52,284 bases of DNA from Klebsiella pneumoniae (lineage in GTDB: Bacteria; Myxococcota_A; UBA796; SXON01), in the NCBI GenBank assembly GCA_945862325.1, contig CAMAXZ010000028.1:1-52284 (forward strand). The letters are read 5' to 3'. The notes below the pieces were generated by a model that saw only the letters and a program-made list of their open reading frames with translations, was not told the DNA's origin and ran no database searches. Every line of letters begins with the position of its first letter. Position 1 is the first letter of the stretch. This document shows, piece after piece, positions 8,747 to 17,589 of the stretch. A program made the translations under genes and the position numbers.

Positions 8747-9646
8747 ATGTTGACGTGGACCAGCGCGGGCGCCGTGGCGCGGCCGGACACCCTTCAGATC
8801 CGCCTGCAACGCGCCTATCCCGGCCGTGTGCGCGCGGGCGCGCCGGTGCCCACGCGGTCCATGCCGACGGACGAGGTGGTGTCGAACCTTCGCCACTTCG
8901 CGGTCGCCGGCACCCGCGGTCGCGCCGTTTCGGCGCTGGTCCTCAGCGGCGTGGGCGCCGCGCGTCGTGACGATCTCGGCGCCATCCTCGCCGAAGCGCG
9001 CCGGGGGGGCGTCCGCTCGGTCGTCCTGCACGCGGGCGTCGAGGACGTCGACGCCCTCGAGCGCTCGCTGCTCTCCGTCGACCGCGTGGTCCTGCCGCTC
9101 GTGTCCGACGAGTCGGGCGCGACGCTCGCGGCCGCGGCGCGCGCGCTGCGCCGAGCGGGCGAGGTCGGCGTTTCCGTTGCCGCGAACGTCGTTTTGTCGC
9201 CGTCGATGCTCCCGGCCCTCCCCGCGGTGGCGCGCGTCGCCGCCGCGGCGCGTCGCGCCGTCGACGCGGTCACGTTCACCTTTCCCTTCCCGGTGGACGG
9301 CAGCGTGTCCGCCGAGGTGCCGCCTCCCGCCCGCGCCGTCGCGGCGTTGCGCGAGGTGCTGCCGGTGCTCGCCGAGGCCGGCGTCCGCGCCGCGATCAAG
9401 GGGCTCCCCGCCTGCTACCTGGGCGACCTGCGCGCGCTCGCGGGGCGCACCGCCAACCGCTGGTACGTCGACGCGGACCACCAGCTCGACAAGGCGCTGC
9501 TCTTCTTTCCCGACGTCGTCGCCTTCCACAAGGGGGAGTCGTGCCGCTTTTGCGCGGCCGACGCCACCTGCGACGGCTTCTTCGCCACCTACCTGCGCCG
9601 CGGCGGCGTGCCTCCGCTGCGCCCGTTGGAGCCCACCCCGGCATGA
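8747..9646 (+). CDS. Radical-SAM-like protein lacking the CxxxCxxC motif
   Basis: A 299-residue protein. The pattern MPTDEVVSNLRH, then ALVLSGVGAARRDDLGAI and GVRSVVLHAG resembles the region just after the iron-sulfur loop in radical SAM enzymes (SGGEP then a GVR/VxLxTNG strand). The C-terminus has KGLPACYLG (Cys223) and a cluster CRFCAADATCDG with Cys266, Cys269 and Cys275, as in radical SAM proteins with an auxiliary C-terminal cluster. However, there is no cysteine before residue 223, so the SAM-cluster motif CxxxCxxC is absent. Its ATGA stop/start overlap with the GT9 gene suggests translational coupling. It may be a non-catalytic relative that still binds a metal cluster, or an unrelated TIM-barrel protein. 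Confidence 0.6.
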   Translation: MLTWTSAGAVARPDTLQIRLQRAYPGRVRAGAPVPTRSMPTDEVVSNLRHFAVAGTRGRAVSALVLSGVGAARRDDLGAILAEARRGGVRSVVLHAGVEDVDALERSLLSVDRVVLPLVSDESGATLAAAARALRRAGEVGVSVAANVVLSPSMLPALPAVARVAAAARRAVDAVTFTFPFPVDGSVSAEVPPPARAVAALREVLPVLAEAGVRAAIKGLPACYLGDLRALAGRTANRWYVDADHQLDKALLFFPDVVAFHKGESCRFCAADATCDGFFATYLRRGGVPPLRPLEPTPA

Positions 9647-10437
9647 TCCGCACGCTCGTCGTCCGGTCCGGGGCCCTCGGCGATTTCGTGCTCACGCTTC
9701 CGCTGATCGCGCGGGCCCTCGACGACGGCGCGGTCGACGTCGTCTGCCCGGCGCGCTTCGCCTGCTTGCTCCCCGACGGCGCCGCGCGGCTCGCCGACGA
9801 GGGGTGGCTCTGGCGCGGCGGCCCGCCGCCCCGCGCATGGGATCGCGCGGTCGTGTTCTCGGCGTCCGCGGCGGAGGCGTCGCGGGCCTGCGGCCTGCCC
9901 ACGATCGCGCGCGCCGCGCGCCCCGCGCCGGGGCTTCACGCCGCGAGCCACGCCCTCGCGGCGATCGTGCCGGGGGCCGAGCGCGCCCGCCCGCCGCGCC
10001 CCGTCGTGCGGGCCACCCCCGACCCCCGGGAGCCCGGCCACCCCGTCGTGCTCGCGCCGGGCTCCGGCGGAGTCCACAAGCGCTGGCCCCTCGAACGGTG
10101 GCGCGCGGTCGCCGGCGCGTTGGCGCGCGCGGGGGTGCCGGTCCGTTGGGTTCGCGGCCCCGACGAGGTCGAGGAGGGCGGCTGGCCGTCGGACGCGGTG
10201 TCCCCGGACCTTCCGGGGCTGTGCGCGCTCGCGGCGGCGGCCGGGGCGTGGGCGGGCCCGGACGCCGGTCCGAGCCACGTCGCGGCCGCGGTCGGCGCGC
10301 CGGCGTTCATCGTGTTCGGACCCACCGATCCCGCCGAGTGGGCGCCTCCGGCGGCCACGGTGCTGCCGTGGGACGTGGAGCCCCTCGCGCTCGCGACGAT
10401 CCTGGCGCGGGCGCGGGGAGTTCGCGGACAACCATGA
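9643..10437 (+). CDS. Glycosyltransferase family 9 (heptosyltransferase-like)
   Basis: A 264-residue GT-B glycosyltransferase. The N-terminal strand MIRTLVVRSGALGDFVLTLPL is the family-9 opening (basic residue, then GDxxLxLP). The C-terminal domain has LAPGSGGVHKRWPLERW and the nucleotide-sugar-binding stretch GPDAGPSHVAAAVGAPA followed by FGPTDP. Family members add heptose or similar sugars to lipopolysaccharide core or other glycans on the cytoplasmic side. The protein is shorter than WaaC or WaaF (~320-350), so the acceptor is unclear. ATG overlaps the previous stop by 4 bases, tying it to the radical-SAM-like gene. Confidence 0.85.
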   Translation: MIRTLVVRSGALGDFVLTLPLIARALDDGAVDVVCPARFACLLPDGAARLADEGWLWRGGPPPRAWDRAVVFSASAAEASRACGLPTIARAARPAPGLHAASHALAAIVPGAERARPPRPVVRATPDPREPGHPVVLAPGSGGVHKRWPLERWRAVAGALARAGVPVRWVRGPDEVEEGGWPSDAVSPDLPGLCALAAAAGAWAGPDAGPSHVAAAVGAPAFIVFGPTDPAEWAPPAATVLPWDVEPLALATILARARGVRGQP

Positions 10438-10499
10438 CAGTTCCTTGACGCCCGCGCGTCACCCCCGGGCCCGTCCGCACGCGATACTCCGCGCCGTCC

Positions 10500-10504
10500 G
10501 GAGG
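10500..10504 (+). promoter_or_regulatory. Ribosome-binding site GGAGG
   Basis: GGAGG ends 5 nt before the ATG at 10510 and fixes the start of the dehydrogenase. A -10-like GATACT lies at 10483-10488, so this gene appears to have a conventional short leader, unlike several neighbours. Confidence 0.6.
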
Positions 10505-10509
10505 CCCCG

Positions 10510-11589
10510 ATGTCCGCCAGCATCTTCGACCAGCTCAGCGCGTTCGATCACGAGCAGATCGTCTTCTGCCGCGACGACGCCTTCGGGCTGCGCGCGATCG
10601 TCGCCATCCACGACACGACGCTCGGGCCCGCGCTCGGCGGCGCGCGGCTCTACGACTACGCGAGCGAGTCCGACGCGATCCGCGACGTGCTGCGCCTGAG
10701 CCGTGGCATGACCTACAAGGCCGCGGTCGCGGGCCTGGATCTCGGCGGTGGGAAGGCGGTCATCATCGGCGACCCCGCCAACAAGAGCGAAGCGATGTTC
10801 CGGGCCTTCGGGCGCTTCGTCGAGTCCCTCGGCGGCCGGTACGTCACCGCGGAGGACATGAACACCACCGTCGAGGACATGGACTACATCCGGCGTGAGA
10901 CCCGGTACGTCACCGGGGCGGGCTCCGCCGGCGGCGGCTCGGGCGACCCGAGCCCGGTCACCGCCTGGGGCGTGTTCCACGGCATCCGCGCGTGCCTCGA
11001 GGTCGTGTACGGCAGCCCGGACGTCGCGGGGCGTGCGGTGGCCATTCAGGGCGTGGGCAACGTGGGGTACTACCTCGCGAAGTACCTGCATGAGGCCGGC
11101 GCGGCCCTGTACTACGCCGACATCAGCCAGCGGCGCATCACGCGCGCGATGGAGCAGTTCGGCGGGGCGGTGCTCGAAGGTGACGAGTTCTACAGGGCGA
11201 ACGTCGATGTCCTCGCGCCGTGCGCCATCGGCGGGATCATCGACGCGCGCACGATCCCGCTCGTGCGGGCGCCGATCATCGCCGGGGGGGCGAACAACCA
11301 GCTCGACGACGAGCGTCGCGACGGCGAGGCCCTCGCCGAGCGGGGGATCACGTACGCCCCCGACTATGTCGTCAACGCGGGTGGCCTGATCAACGTGTCC
11401 GCCGAGCTCGGCGGCCTCGGCCGCGACAAGGCCATGGTCGACGCGGCGAACATCTTCAACACCACCAAGCGCGTGATCAACAAGGCCAAGAGCGAAGGCA
11501 CCACGACGGTTCGCGCGGCGAACCGTGTCGCCGAGGAGCGCATCGAGATGGCGGCGCGCCTGCGGCGCACCTGGGTGAAGGCGCGCTGA
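10510..11589 (+). CDS. Leucine/valine/phenylalanine-type amino acid dehydrogenase
   Basis: A 359-residue NAD-dependent amino acid dehydrogenase of the Glu/Leu/Phe/Val family, normal length for leucine dehydrogenase. The N-terminal domain has the substrate-site stretch LGPALGGARLYDYAS and the two catalytic lysines, Lys70 and Lys82, in GMTYKAAVAGLDLGGGKAV. The Rossmann domain has AIQGVGNVGYYLAKYL with the GxGxxG dinucleotide loop, followed by an acidic residue (YADIS) as expected for NAD. It reversibly deaminates branched-chain amino acids to 2-oxo acids. The absence of a glutamate dehydrogenase-like size supports the Leu/Val group. A lipase gene starts 2 bp after the stop. Confidence 0.92.
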   Translation: MSASIFDQLSAFDHEQIVFCRDDAFGLRAIVAIHDTTLGPALGGARLYDYASESDAIRDVLRLSRGMTYKAAVAGLDLGGGKAVIIGDPANKSEAMFRAFGRFVESLGGRYVTAEDMNTTVEDMDYIRRETRYVTGAGSAGGGSGDPSPVTAWGVFHGIRACLEVVYGSPDVAGRAVAIQGVGNVGYYLAKYLHEAGAALYYADISQRRITRAMEQFGGAVLEGDEFYRANVDVLAPCAIGGIIDARTIPLVRAPIIAGGANNQLDDERRDGEALAERGITYAPDYVVNAGGLINVSAELGGLGRDKAMVDAANIFNTTKRVINKAKSEGTTTVRAANRVAEERIEMAARLRRTWVKAR

Positions 11590-11591
11590 TC

Positions 11592-12878
11592 ATGCTCTGG
11601 CTCGTGGCGTGCTCCGACAGCTTCCGGGCGGTCGAGAAGGACCCGGCGCCGGTCGCCGACACCGGCGCGGACGGCGCCGACACCGCCACGGACTCGGCCG
11701 ACGACACCGGGCCCGACGACGGATGTGCGTCGCTCGTGGACGCGGAGCGCGAGTGGCTCGCGTGGGGCGTGGAGGTCGCCCGTTCGCGCGACGCGTGCGA
11801 GCGGACGACCTTCCCCTTCGGCGGTCCGCAGGGCGCGGTGATTCGGCTGGAGGCCAGTGGCTACGGCACGAATCCGTCACTCCGGGTGACCGGCGCGGAC
11901 GGCACCTTCGTCGCGTCCGGAACGGGCGGGGCCCTCGAGGTCGCGCTCCCGTGGGCCGGCGAGCTGTTCTTCGTCGTGGAGCCGGAGGCGCGCGCCGCGC
12001 CGGTGGCCGCGGGCATCACCGCGCGCGCCACCTGCCTCGCCGGCTGCGACGCCGCCTGGACGCGCTACCCCATCGTGCTCATGCACGGCTTCGGCGGAAC
12101 CGACGCCTACGTCGATCTCCTCGACTACTTCTACGGCGTGCGGGAGGACCTCACGGCCCGCGGCTACGTCGTGGCGACGCCGGCGGTAGACGCCTTTCAA
12201 GGGGTCGACGCGCGCGCGTCGGAGTGGGTGGACGCGCTGGAGGCCTTCGCCGCGGAGTCTCACGCGCGCCGGTTCAACCTCGTCGCCCACTCGCAAGGGG
12301 GGCTGGACGCTCGTGCCATCGTCGGCCTCGAAGGTCGATCCGACCTCGTCGCCAGCATCACGACGATCGCGACGCCGCACCGGGGCACGCCGCTGGCGGA
12401 CGTCGTCCACGGCGCGATCGAGCTCTCCCCGTGGGACGGCTGGCTGCTCGACCAGGCGGTGGCCGCGGGCGCGGCGCTGCTCGGCCTCGGAGAGGCGGAA
12501 TTCTCCGCGCAGATGGAGGACCTCACCACGGAGGCCACGACCGTGTTCAACGCCGCCGTGCCCGACGACCCGGGCGTCGTGTACCGCTCGTGGAGCGCGC
12601 GGAGCTGCGGCTTGCTGGACGGCGCGTGCCAGGACGAGACCGGCGGGGAGGTGGTCGACCTCCTGCTCGTCCCGACGCACGCGCTCATCGCGCTCGTGGG
12701 CGACGAAAACGACGGCATCGTGCCGACGACGTCCGGGGTCTGGGGCGAGCACCAGGGCGAGCTCGGCGCCGATCACTTCGACGAGGTCGGTCAGATCGCG
12801 GACGACGGCACCGGGGCCTTCGACCACGGGGCGTTCTACCGCGCCGAGGCGGCGGCCCTCGCGGCGCGGGGGCTGTGA
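11592..12878 (+). CDS. Lipoprotein lipase-like alpha/beta hydrolase
   Basis: A 428-residue exported hydrolase. It begins MLWLVACSD, a very short signal with lipobox Cys7, followed by an Asp/Thr/Ala-rich linker (DTGADGADTATDSADDTG). Residues ~55-150 form a small beta-rich region. The hydrolase domain starts with YPIVLMHGFGG, the oxyanion-loop pattern of bacterial triacylglycerol lipases. The nucleophile is Ser234 in VAHSQGG, followed by ATPHRGTPLADVV. The acid is likely the Asp in VGDENDGIVP and the base the His in GADHFDEVG, the same layout as Pseudomonas/Burkholderia lipases. A pair CGLLDGAC could be a disulfide. No lipase foldase gene is visible in the window. The stop of the dehydrogenase is 2 bp upstream. 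Confidence 0.88.
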   Translation: MLWLVACSDSFRAVEKDPAPVADTGADGADTATDSADDTGPDDGCASLVDAEREWLAWGVEVARSRDACERTTFPFGGPQGAVIRLEASGYGTNPSLRVTGADGTFVASGTGGALEVALPWAGELFFVVEPEARAAPVAAGITARATCLAGCDAAWTRYPIVLMHGFGGTDAYVDLLDYFYGVREDLTARGYVVATPAVDAFQGVDARASEWVDALEAFAAESHARRFNLVAHSQGGLDARAIVGLEGRSDLVASITTIATPHRGTPLADVVHGAIELSPWDGWLLDQAVAAGAALLGLGEAEFSAQMEDLTTEATTVFNAAVPDDPGVVYRSWSARSCGLLDGACQDETGGEVVDLLLVPTHALIALVGDENDGIVPTTSGVWGEHQGELGADHFDEVGQIADDGTGAFDHGAFYRAEAAALAARGL

Positions 12879-12887
12879 GGGGCGGGC

Positions 12888-13388
12888 TCAGTCGCGGTAG
12901 TCGACGTCCGCCTTGCGACCGGCGTTGCGATCGAGCCGCCGCTGGACGCGCTCGAGCGCGTCCCGCTCCTTCGAGGTCGAGGACGGGACGTCGATCCACT
13001 CGTAGAGCGAGCCGGTGAAGACCAGGTTGGCGGACACGATGTCCTTCTCGACCTGCTCGTGGCTGCGCACCCGCACGAGGCTCTTGCCGTTCTTCTGGCC
13101 GACCTCGACCGCGATCCGGTAGCGGATCTTCTCGGGGATGCGCGTGCCCCCGAACACGTTGAAGATGTAGTCCGACTGCCCCACCACCCACTCCGTGGTC
13201 AGGCGGCCGTTCGCCTTGTCGAGCTCGTCGACCGGGTAGAGGTCGGAGAAGACGGAGAGCGTCGCCGCCCACACGTCGTCGTAGGGCGCCGAGAACGACG
13301 CCTCTACCGGCCGCTCTTCGAAGCGGGGGAGGGTGTCCTCGGGGAAGGGGTTCGGGGTGCACCCGGCGAGCAGGAGGGCGAGCAGCAT
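12888..13388 (-). CDS. BamC-like small outer-membrane lipoprotein
   Basis: A 166-residue protein starting MLLALLLAGC with lipobox Cys10. The mature part has a region RPVEASFSAPYDDVWAATLS then a strand-rich RYRIAVEV and SLVRVRSHEQV, which recalls the helix-grip domains of BamC/NlpB-type lipoproteins (a small domain testing for VW at the start of a helix). A basic, charged C-terminus (SSTSKERDALERVQRRLD) may be helical. The assignment to the outer-membrane assembly complex is tentative. It converges on the lipase gene with 9 bp between and diverges from the glycosyltransferase at 13427. Confidence 0.6.
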   Translation of the reverse strand: MLLALLLAGCTPNPFPEDTLPRFEERPVEASFSAPYDDVWAATLSVFSDLYPVDELDKANGRLTTEWVVGQSDYIFNVFGGTRIPEKIRYRIAVEVGQKNGKSLVRVRSHEQVEKDIVSANLVFTGSLYEWIDVPSSTSKERDALERVQRRLDRNAGRKADVDYRD

Positions 13389-13397
13389 GGCGGCCCC

Positions 13398-13403
13398 AGG
13401 CTA
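13398..13403 (-). promoter_or_regulatory. -10-like hexamer TAGCCT near start of BamC-like gene
   Basis: On the minus strand TAGCCT lies 9 nt before the ATG at 13388 with no Shine-Dalgarno sequence between, a looser case of the leaderless-type spacing seen elsewhere. Confidence 0.25.
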
Positions 13404-13426
13404 CCACGGCGCGGTTACGCGGGCGT

Positions 13427-14416
13427 GTGCGCGTCGCCATCGTCTGCTCGGCCCACGGTTTCGGACACGCCGGCCGGCAGCTCGCGCTCGCCGAGGCCCT
13501 CGGATCGGCCGGGCACGCGGTCACGGTGTTCTCGGCCCTGCCCAACGGGGTCGCCCCGACCGGCGTCCCGGGCGTCGTCCATCGATTCTGGCGGGTCGAC
13601 GTTGGGCTCGTGCAGATCGACGCCCTGCGCGAGGACGTCGCCGCGACCGCCGCCCGCGTGGACGAGGTGTGCGCGGAGGCGCGGATCGACGCTCTCGCCG
13701 GCGAGCTCGGGCCCTTCGACGCCGCGATCGTGGACGTCGCGCCGGCGGGGCTCGAGGCGGCGCGGCGGGCCGGGGTGCGCGCGCTGGCCGTGGGGAACTT
13801 CGACTGGGCATGGATCTACGGGCACTTTCCGAGTCTCGGCCCCTGGGCCGCGCGCTTCGCGGCGTGGCAGGCGCCGCACCCGGGGCTCTCCCTCTGGCCC
13901 GGGCCGGGGCTCCGTGGCTTCAGCGACGTGCGGCCCGGCGGGCTCCTCGGGCGGGTCGGCCGCGCGGTGCGCGTGGCGCCGCGGAGCGTCCTCGCGGCCT
14001 TCGGCGGCTTCGCGCTCGACGGGCTCGACGCGCTCCTGCCGGAGCTCCCGGGGGTCTCGTGGGTCCTCGCGCCGCCGACCCCCCGACTCGTCCGCTCGGA
14101 CGTGATCTGGGCCGCGGACGTACCGTTCCCCGCCCTCCTGGCCGGGGCGGACGCGGTGCTCACCAAGCCGGGGTACGGCATCTTCGCGGAGTGCGCCCTC
14201 GCCGGCACACGGATCGTCCACCTCCCCCGGACCGGGTTCCCCGAGGCGCCCTACCTCGAGCACGCGCTCGCGCGCCGCGGCGACCACGCGGCGGCGCCCA
14301 CGCGGGAGGGGGTGGCCGACGCCGTGCGCCGCGCGCTCGATGCGCCTCCGCCGGCCGCGCTCCGATGCACGGCGGCCGCACGCGTAGAGGCTTGGCTGGC
14401 GCGCGGCAGCCCATGA
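13427..14416 (+). CDS. GT-B glycosyltransferase, MurG/arabinokinase N-domain type
   Basis: A 329-residue protein with a GTG start. VRVAIVCSAHGFGHAGR opens the N-terminal Rossmann domain with a Gly/His loop as in nucleotide-sugar glycosyltransferases. The C-terminal domain has ADAVLTKPGYGIFAECALAGTR, the donor-binding loop shared by MurG/UGT-like enzymes and the N-terminal domain of L-arabinokinase proteins, and then an IVHLPRTGFPEAPYLE segment. The acceptor is unknown. The UDP-sugar dehydrogenase gene 46 bp downstream could supply a uronic-acid donor, so the pair may make a surface glycan. Confidence 0.72.
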   Translation: MRVAIVCSAHGFGHAGRQLALAEALGSAGHAVTVFSALPNGVAPTGVPGVVHRFWRVDVGLVQIDALREDVAATAARVDEVCAEARIDALAGELGPFDAAIVDVAPAGLEAARRAGVRALAVGNFDWAWIYGHFPSLGPWAARFAAWQAPHPGLSLWPGPGLRGFSDVRPGGLLGRVGRAVRVAPRSVLAAFGGFALDGLDALLPELPGVSWVLAPPTPRLVRSDVIWAADVPFPALLAGADAVLTKPGYGIFAECALAGTRIVHLPRTGFPEAPYLEHALARRGDHAAAPTREGVADAVRRALDAPPPAALRCTAAARVEAWLARGSP

Positions 14417-14462
14417 CACGCCCGGACGGGCGGCTTACGAGCGCCGCCTGCTGGGAGCGTGC

Positions 14463-15764
14463 GTGAACATCTCCGTCGTCGGTACCGGCTACGTCGGCCT
14501 CGTCCTCGGTACCTGCATGGCCGACCTCGGCCACAACGTCGTCTGCGTCGACAACGACGAAGGCAAGATCCGCGCCCTCCAGGCGGGCAAGGTCCCGATC
14601 TACGAGCCCGGACTGGACCAGCTCATCGAGCGCAACGTGCGCGAGGGGCGCCTGAGCTTCACCCGCGATCTGCCCGGGGCGCTCGTCCACAGCCGCGTGG
14701 TGTTCGTGGCCGTCGGCACGCCGTCGGCGCCGGACGGGAGCGCCGATCTGACGGGCATCTTCGGCGTTTCGCGCGAGGTGGCCGCCCACACGACCGGCCC
14801 CGTCACCTTCATCATCAAGAGCACGGTGCCGGTCGGCACGGCCGATCGGGTGCGGGCGTTCCTCGCGGACATCATGCCGCACCCGCACGAGGTGGTGTCG
14901 AACCCCGAGTTCCTCAAGGAAGGCGCCGCGATCGACGACTTCCTGCGCCCCGACCGCATCGTGTGCGGCGTGGCGAGCCCCGAGGCCCGCAAGCTGATGG
15001 AGGACCTCTACGCGCCGCTCGTCCGCACGGGCAAGCCGATCCTCTTCATGGACAACCGCAGCGCGGAGCTGTGCAAGTACACGGCCAACGCCTTCCTCGC
15101 GACCCGCATCAGCTTCATCAACGAGATCGCGGCGCTCTGCGACCTCGTGGGCGCCGACGTCGACGCCGTGCGTCGCGGCGCGGGCGCCGACAGCCGCATC
15201 GGGAACCGCTTCTTCTTCCCCGGCGCCGGCTACGGCGGTTCCTGCTTCCCGAAGGACGTGCGCGCCCTCGTGGACACCGCCCGCGGCGCCGGCCTCGAGC
15301 TGCGCGTCGTGCAGTCCGTCGAGGCGGTGAACGAGGCACAGAAGCACCGCCTCGCGGACATGGTCATCGCCCGCTTCGGCGCGGATCTCGGCGGCCTGCG
15401 CATCGCGGTGTGGGGCCTCGCGTTCAAGCCGGAGACCGACGACATGCGCGAGGCGCCTTCGTTGGTCGTGGTGGATCGCCTGCTCGCGGCGGGCGCCATG
15501 GTCTGCGCCTACGACCCCGAGGCCATGCACGAGGCGCGGCGCGTCATCGGGGACCAGATCACCTACGCCAAGGGCCCGATGGAGGCCCTCCAGGGCGCCG
15601 ACGCGCTCGTCCTGGTCACCGAGTGGAACGAATTCCGAAGCCCCGACCTCGATCGCGTCGCGTCCCTGATGAAGCAGCGCATCGTGTTCGACGGGCGCAA
15701 CGTGTGGAGCCCCGCCGACGTTCGCGCGCGGGGCTTCGAATATCGCTGCATCGGGCGCCCCTGA
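14463..15764 (+). CDS. ugd: UDP-glucose 6-dehydrogenase family
   Basis: A 433-residue NAD-dependent nucleotide-sugar dehydrogenase with a GTG start and a GGGAG upstream. The N-terminal dinucleotide fold is VVGTGYVGLVLGTCMADLGH. The central domain has STVPVGTADRV, NPEFLKEGAAIDDFLRPDR and the conserved Lys in YTANAFLATRISFINE. The catalytic Cys261 sits in YGGSCFPKDV. The C-terminal domain has WGLAFKPETDDMREAPS. The enzyme performs two successive oxidations of UDP-glucose to UDP-glucuronate for extracellular polysaccharide or envelope glycans. A UDP-ManNAc or GDP-mannose dehydrogenase is a less likely alternative given the sequence of the FKPETDDMREAPS block. Confidence 0.93.
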   Translation: MNISVVGTGYVGLVLGTCMADLGHNVVCVDNDEGKIRALQAGKVPIYEPGLDQLIERNVREGRLSFTRDLPGALVHSRVVFVAVGTPSAPDGSADLTGIFGVSREVAAHTTGPVTFIIKSTVPVGTADRVRAFLADIMPHPHEVVSNPEFLKEGAAIDDFLRPDRIVCGVASPEARKLMEDLYAPLVRTGKPILFMDNRSAELCKYTANAFLATRISFINEIAALCDLVGADVDAVRRGAGADSRIGNRFFFPGAGYGGSCFPKDVRALVDTARGAGLELRVVQSVEAVNEAQKHRLADMVIARFGADLGGLRIAVWGLAFKPETDDMREAPSLVVVDRLLAAGAMVCAYDPEAMHEARRVIGDQITYAKGPMEALQGADALVLVTEWNEFRSPDLDRVASLMKQRIVFDGRNVWSPADVRARGFEYRCIGRP

Positions 15765-15771
15765 GCCGAGA

Positions 15772-15777
15772 TAGATG
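15772..15777 (+). promoter_or_regulatory. -10-like hexamer TAGATG before lepA
   Basis: TAGATG lies 8 nt before the lepA ATG, 7 bp after the stop of ugd. There is no Shine-Dalgarno motif. The last base departs from TANNNT, so this is a weaker instance. Confidence 0.3.
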
Positions 15778-15785
15778 CCGGCCCC

Positions 15786-17576
15786 ATGGCCGTCCCGCTC
15801 GACCGAATCCGTAATTTCGCGATCATCGCCCACATCGACCACGGCAAGAGCACCCTCGCGGACCGCCTGCTGCAGGTCACGGGGACGGTGCCCGATCGTG
15901 ACATGCGCGCGCAGTACCTCGACAAGATGGAGATCGAGCGCGAGCGCGGCATCACGATCAAGGCGCAGACCGCGGCGATGTTCTGGAAGGGCCACGTGCT
16001 CGACCTCATCGACACGCCCGGGCACGTCGACTTCGGCTACGAGGTGAGCCGCGCCCTCGCCGCGTGCGAAGGGGTGATCCTCGTCGTGGACGCGGTGCAG
16101 GGCGTCGAGGCGCAGACCCTCGCGAACGTCTACCTCGCGATCGAGAACGACCTGGAGATCCTCCCCGTCGTCAACAAGATCGACCTGCCCGGCGCGGATC
16201 CGGACCGGGTGCTCGCGCAGCTCGAGGAGAACGTCGGCATCGACATCTCGCGCGCGCAGCGCGTGTCGGCGAAGACCGGCGAGAACATCGAGGCGCTGCT
16301 CGACGCGATCGTGGAGGTGTTCCCTTCGCCCAAGGGCGATCGTGACGCGCCCTTGCAGGCGCTGATCTTCGACTCCTGGTTCGACCCCTACGTCGGCGTC
16401 ATCGTCCTCGTGCGCGTCAAGAACGGGGTGCTGCGCAAAGGCGAGCGCATCAAGTTCATGGCCACCGGTGGCATCTACGACGCCCTGAAGCTCGGCGTGT
16501 TCGCGCCGGAGGCGATCGAGCGGCAGGAGCTCGCGGCCGGCGAGGTCGGCTTCGTCATCGCCAGCATCAAGACCCTCGCGGACGCGAAGGTGGGCGACAC
16601 CGTCACGCACTTCCTCAAGCCCGCCGACGCGCCGCTGCCGGGCTTCAAAGAGAGCAAGCCGATGGTCTTCTCGGGGATCTTCCCGACGGACTCCGCGGAC
16701 TACCAGGAGCTGCGCGAGTCCCTCGAGAAGCTCCGCTTGAACGACGTCAGCTTCACGTACGAGCCGGAGACCTCCGACGCCCTCGGGTTCGGCTTCCGAT
16801 GTGGCTTCCTCGGGCTGCTGCACATGGAGGTCATCCACGACCGCCTCGAGCGCGAGTACAACCTCGACCTCATCACCACCGCGCCGAGCGTCGTGTACGA
16901 GGTGCGAACGAAGGCGCTCACCCGCGTGCTCGTGCACAGCCCCTCGAAGCTTCCGCCGCTCCAGACGATCGAGGCGATCGAAGAGCCGATCGCGCGTGTC
17001 ACGCTCCACACCCCGGAGGAGTTCGTCGGCAACGTGCTTCGCCTCTGCGAAGACCGCCGCGGGCGCCAACAGAAGTTTGAGTACGCGGGCACGGGGCGCG
17101 TCATCCTCACCTACGAGATCCCGTACGGCGAGGTCGTGTTCGACTTCTTCGACCGACTGAAGTCGGTGTCCCGCGGGTACGCGTCGATGGACTACGAGAT
17201 CATCCGCTGGGAAGAGGCGGACCTCGTGAAGCTCGACATCCTCGTGAACGGCGAGCCGGTCGACGCCCTGTCGAACATCTGTCATCGTTCGGTCAGCTTT
17301 CACAAAGGCCAGGCCCTCGCGAACAAGCTTAAGGACCTCATCCCGAGGCAGATGTGGGACGTCGCCATTCAAGCGGCGATCGGCAACAAGGTGATCGCGC
17401 GCACCACGGTGAAGGCGATGCGCAAGGACGTCACGGCCAAATGCTACGGCGGCGACATCAGCCGCAAGCGCAAGCTGCTCGACCGTCAGAAAGAGGGAAA
17501 GAAGCGCATGAAGTCGGTCGGCAGCGTGGAGGTCCCGCAGGAGGCCTTCCTCGCCGTGCTCAAGCTCGACGAGTAG
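15786..17576 (+). CDS. lepA: Elongation factor 4 (back-translocating GTPase LepA)
   Basis: A 596-residue translational GTPase of full length. G-domain motifs are intact: [15 protein letters not shown] (G1), a switch I region [18 protein letters not shown] (G3) and [10 protein letters not shown] (G4). Domains II, III and V follow, with [17 protein letters not shown] characteristic of LepA. The C-terminal LepA-specific domain contains [27 protein letters not shown], which binds the A-site region of the ribosome. LepA acts on stalled or mis-translocated ribosomes and in ribosome assembly. Translation start at ATG gives [20 protein letters not shown], standard for the family. It is followed 13 bp later by a small membrane protein. 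Confidence 0.98.
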   Translation: MAVPLDRIRNFAIIAHIDHGKSTLADRLLQVTGTVPDRDMRAQYLDKMEIERERGITIKAQTAAMFWKGHVLDLIDTPGHVDFGYEVSRALAACEGVILVVDAVQGVEAQTLANVYLAIENDLEILPVVNKIDLPGADPDRVLAQLEENVGIDISRAQRVSAKTGENIEALLDAIVEVFPSPKGDRDAPLQALIFDSWFDPYVGVIVLVRVKNGVLRKGERIKFMATGGIYDALKLGVFAPEAIERQELAAGEVGFVIASIKTLADAKVGDTVTHFLKPADAPLPGFKESKPMVFSGIFPTDSADYQELRESLEKLRLNDVSFTYEPETSDALGFGFRCGFLGLLHMEVIHDRLEREYNLDLITTAPSVVYEVRTKALTRVLVHSPSKLPPLQTIEAIEEPIARVTLHTPEEFVGNVLRLCEDRRGRQQKFEYAGTGRVILTYEIPYGEVVFDFFDRLKSVSRGYASMDYEIIRWEEADLVKLDILVNGEPVDALSNICHRSVSFHKGQALANKLKDLIPRQMWDVAIQAAIGNKVIARTTVKAMRKDVTAKCYGGDISRKRKLLDRQKEGKKRMKSVGSVEVPQEAFLAVLKLDE

Positions 17577-17582
17577 TAGACT
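17577..17582 (+). promoter_or_regulatory. -10-like hexamer TAGACT, leaderless-type spacing
   Basis: TAGACT begins directly after the lepA stop codon and ends exactly 7 nt before the ATG at 17590. No Shine-Dalgarno is present. This could start a transcript for the small membrane protein and the pyr genes behind it. Confidence 0.4.
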
Positions 17583-17589
17583 CGCCGGC

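Noticed and set aside
14429..14448. Possible hairpin upstream of ugd
   Set aside because: A 6-bp GC stem with an 8-base loop is expected by chance here and no attenuator or riboswitch element was recognised.
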